Source: Ruminococcus sp.
GTDB taxonomy: Bacteria; Bacillota; Clostridia; Oscillospirales; Ruminococcaceae
Length of the DNA: 7,539 nucleotides
Assembly (NCBI GenBank): GCA_003446315.1
Contig: DMBA01000220.1
Location: 1 to 7,539, forward strand
Direction: 5' to 3'
Position 1 is the first letter of the stretch, and each line of letters opens with the position of its first letter. Made by a program: the position numbers and the translations under genes. Positions 6,966-7,539 of this stretch are shown here, one piece after another. The notes under the pieces are model-generated. The model had not been told where the DNA came from. It ran no database searches and saw only the letters and a list, made by a program, of their open reading frames with translations.

Positions 6966-7539
6966 CAGAAAACATGAAATGGACAAGAGCGCCGAAAAGC
7001 GCACAAATCAGCGATGATCGCATTGTGATCGTGACAGAACCGCATACGGATCTGTGGCAGCGGACGTATTATCATTTCCGCAATGATAATGCGCCGGTTC
7101 TGCAAATGGAGACTGACGAGAAATACTTTTCCTTTCTTGTAAAAACGGATTTTACCGACAGTCATCACCGTTTCGATCAGTGCGGAATTGTGATGTATCT
7201 GGATTCGGAGAACTGGCTGAAAGCGTCGGTCGAGTACGAGAATGAAGCGTATCAGCACCTAGGTTCTGTTGTGACCAATCACGGCTATTCTGATTGGGCA
7301 ACAACGGCGATCCCTGCAAATGTCAGGACGATGTGGTATCGGTTCAGCCGCCGTGAGGATGATTATTGTATCGAATGTTCTTATGACGGTGTGCGCTTCT
7401 CACAGATGCGTATCTGTCATATGTGGGCAGGCAAAGGCACGATACGCTTTGGGATATACGCATGCAGTCCGGAAGCATCGAGCTTTCGGGCAGTATTTAC
7501 GGATATGAAGATCACAGAATGTGCGTGGAAGGCACATGA
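6962..7539 (+). CDS. DUF1349 (Ree1/COG3506-like) protein, 3' end beyond window
   Basis: The frame opens at ATG 6962 with AGGAG (6950-6954) seven bases upstream and stays open for 192 codons to the window edge, with no in-frame stop. It matches the DUF1349 pattern: KWTRAPKSAQISDDRIVIVT, then TEPHTDLWQRTYYHF (25-39), the core FDQCGIVMYLDSENWLKASVE (71-91), QHLGSVVTNHGYSDW (98-112), LYR-like WYRFSRR (125-131), YDGVRFSQMRI (141-151), YACSPEASSFRAVFTDMKI (166-184). This is a concanavalin A-like beta-sandwich of about 190 residues. The yeast homologue Ree1 is linked to enolase regulation, and the bacterial role is unknown. The family usually ends soon after the last strand, so only a few residues are probably missing. 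The TGA at 7537 is out of frame. It is translationally coupled to the GNAT remnant through ATGA. Confidence 0.88.
   Translation, partial: MTENMKWTRAPKSAQISDDRIVIVTEPHTDLWQRTYYHFRNDNAPVLQMETDEKYFSFLVKTDFTDSHHRFDQCGIVMYLDSENWLKASVEYENEAYQHLGSVVTNHGYSDWATTAIPANVRTMWYRFSRREDDYCIECSYDGVRFSQMRICHMWAGKGTIRFGIYACSPEASSFRAVFTDMKITECAWKAH

Noticed and set aside
6905..7258. 117-codon minus-strand open frame
   Set aside because: It is antisense to the DUF1349 gene, whose plus-strand translation shows clear family motifs.
7537..7539. TGA at the window end as the stop of the DUF1349 gene
   Set aside because: The codon count from 6962 puts it out of frame, so the gene continues past the window.

Overview
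The window looks like chromosomal DNA from a low-to-moderate-GC Bacillota bacterium, probably a gut-type Clostridia or relative. This rests on purine-rich Shine-Dalgarno sites (GGGAGG, AGGAG), TATAAT-type promoters, ATGA gene overlaps and the mix of protein families. I cannot name the genus. I see no rRNA, tRNA, CRISPR, insertion sequence, phage or plasmid signature.

The left 5.4 kb is one minus-strand operon reading right to left. Its order is ABC transporter ATPase (5446-4757), a large 988-residue FtsX/MacB-type permease (4730-1764), an OmpR/PhoB-type response regulator (1767-1060) and a short histidine kinase with no extracytoplasmic sensor domain (1063-68). The last three genes are joined by 4-bp ATGA overlaps. 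This gene set matches the antimicrobial-peptide or envelope-stress transporter plus two-component modules of Bacillota, in which the transporter usually acts as the sensor. The permease differs from the classic BceB layout because it has two large extracytoplasmic domains and two FtsX cores.

The 324-bp divergent intergenic region (5447-5770) is rich in signals. Just upstream of the ATPase, three CTGTCAC-like heptamers lie at 11-12 bp period, and the last one sits exactly 10 bp before a TATATT -10 box. This is the geometry of a Pho-box-like site for an OmpR/PhoB regulator and suggests that the operon controls itself. Further out lie a second, good minus-strand promoter (TTTACA-17-TATACT), several short inverted repeats, and a plus-strand extended -10 promoter for the rightward genes.

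The right 1.8 kb reads rightward. It holds a protein of the L-2-amino-thiazoline-4-carboxylic acid (ATC) hydrolase family (5771-6427), a small acidic protein I do not recognise (6490-6843), an internally deleted GNAT acetyltransferase remnant (6843-6965), and a DUF1349 (Ree1/COG3506-like) protein that runs off the right edge (6962 onward). The remnant touches both neighbours through TGATG and ATGA junctions. These genes appear co-transcribed, but no shared pathway is evident. The best leads are the Pho-box-like control site, the unusual permease paired with a sensor-less kinase, and the stitched-in GNAT fragment.
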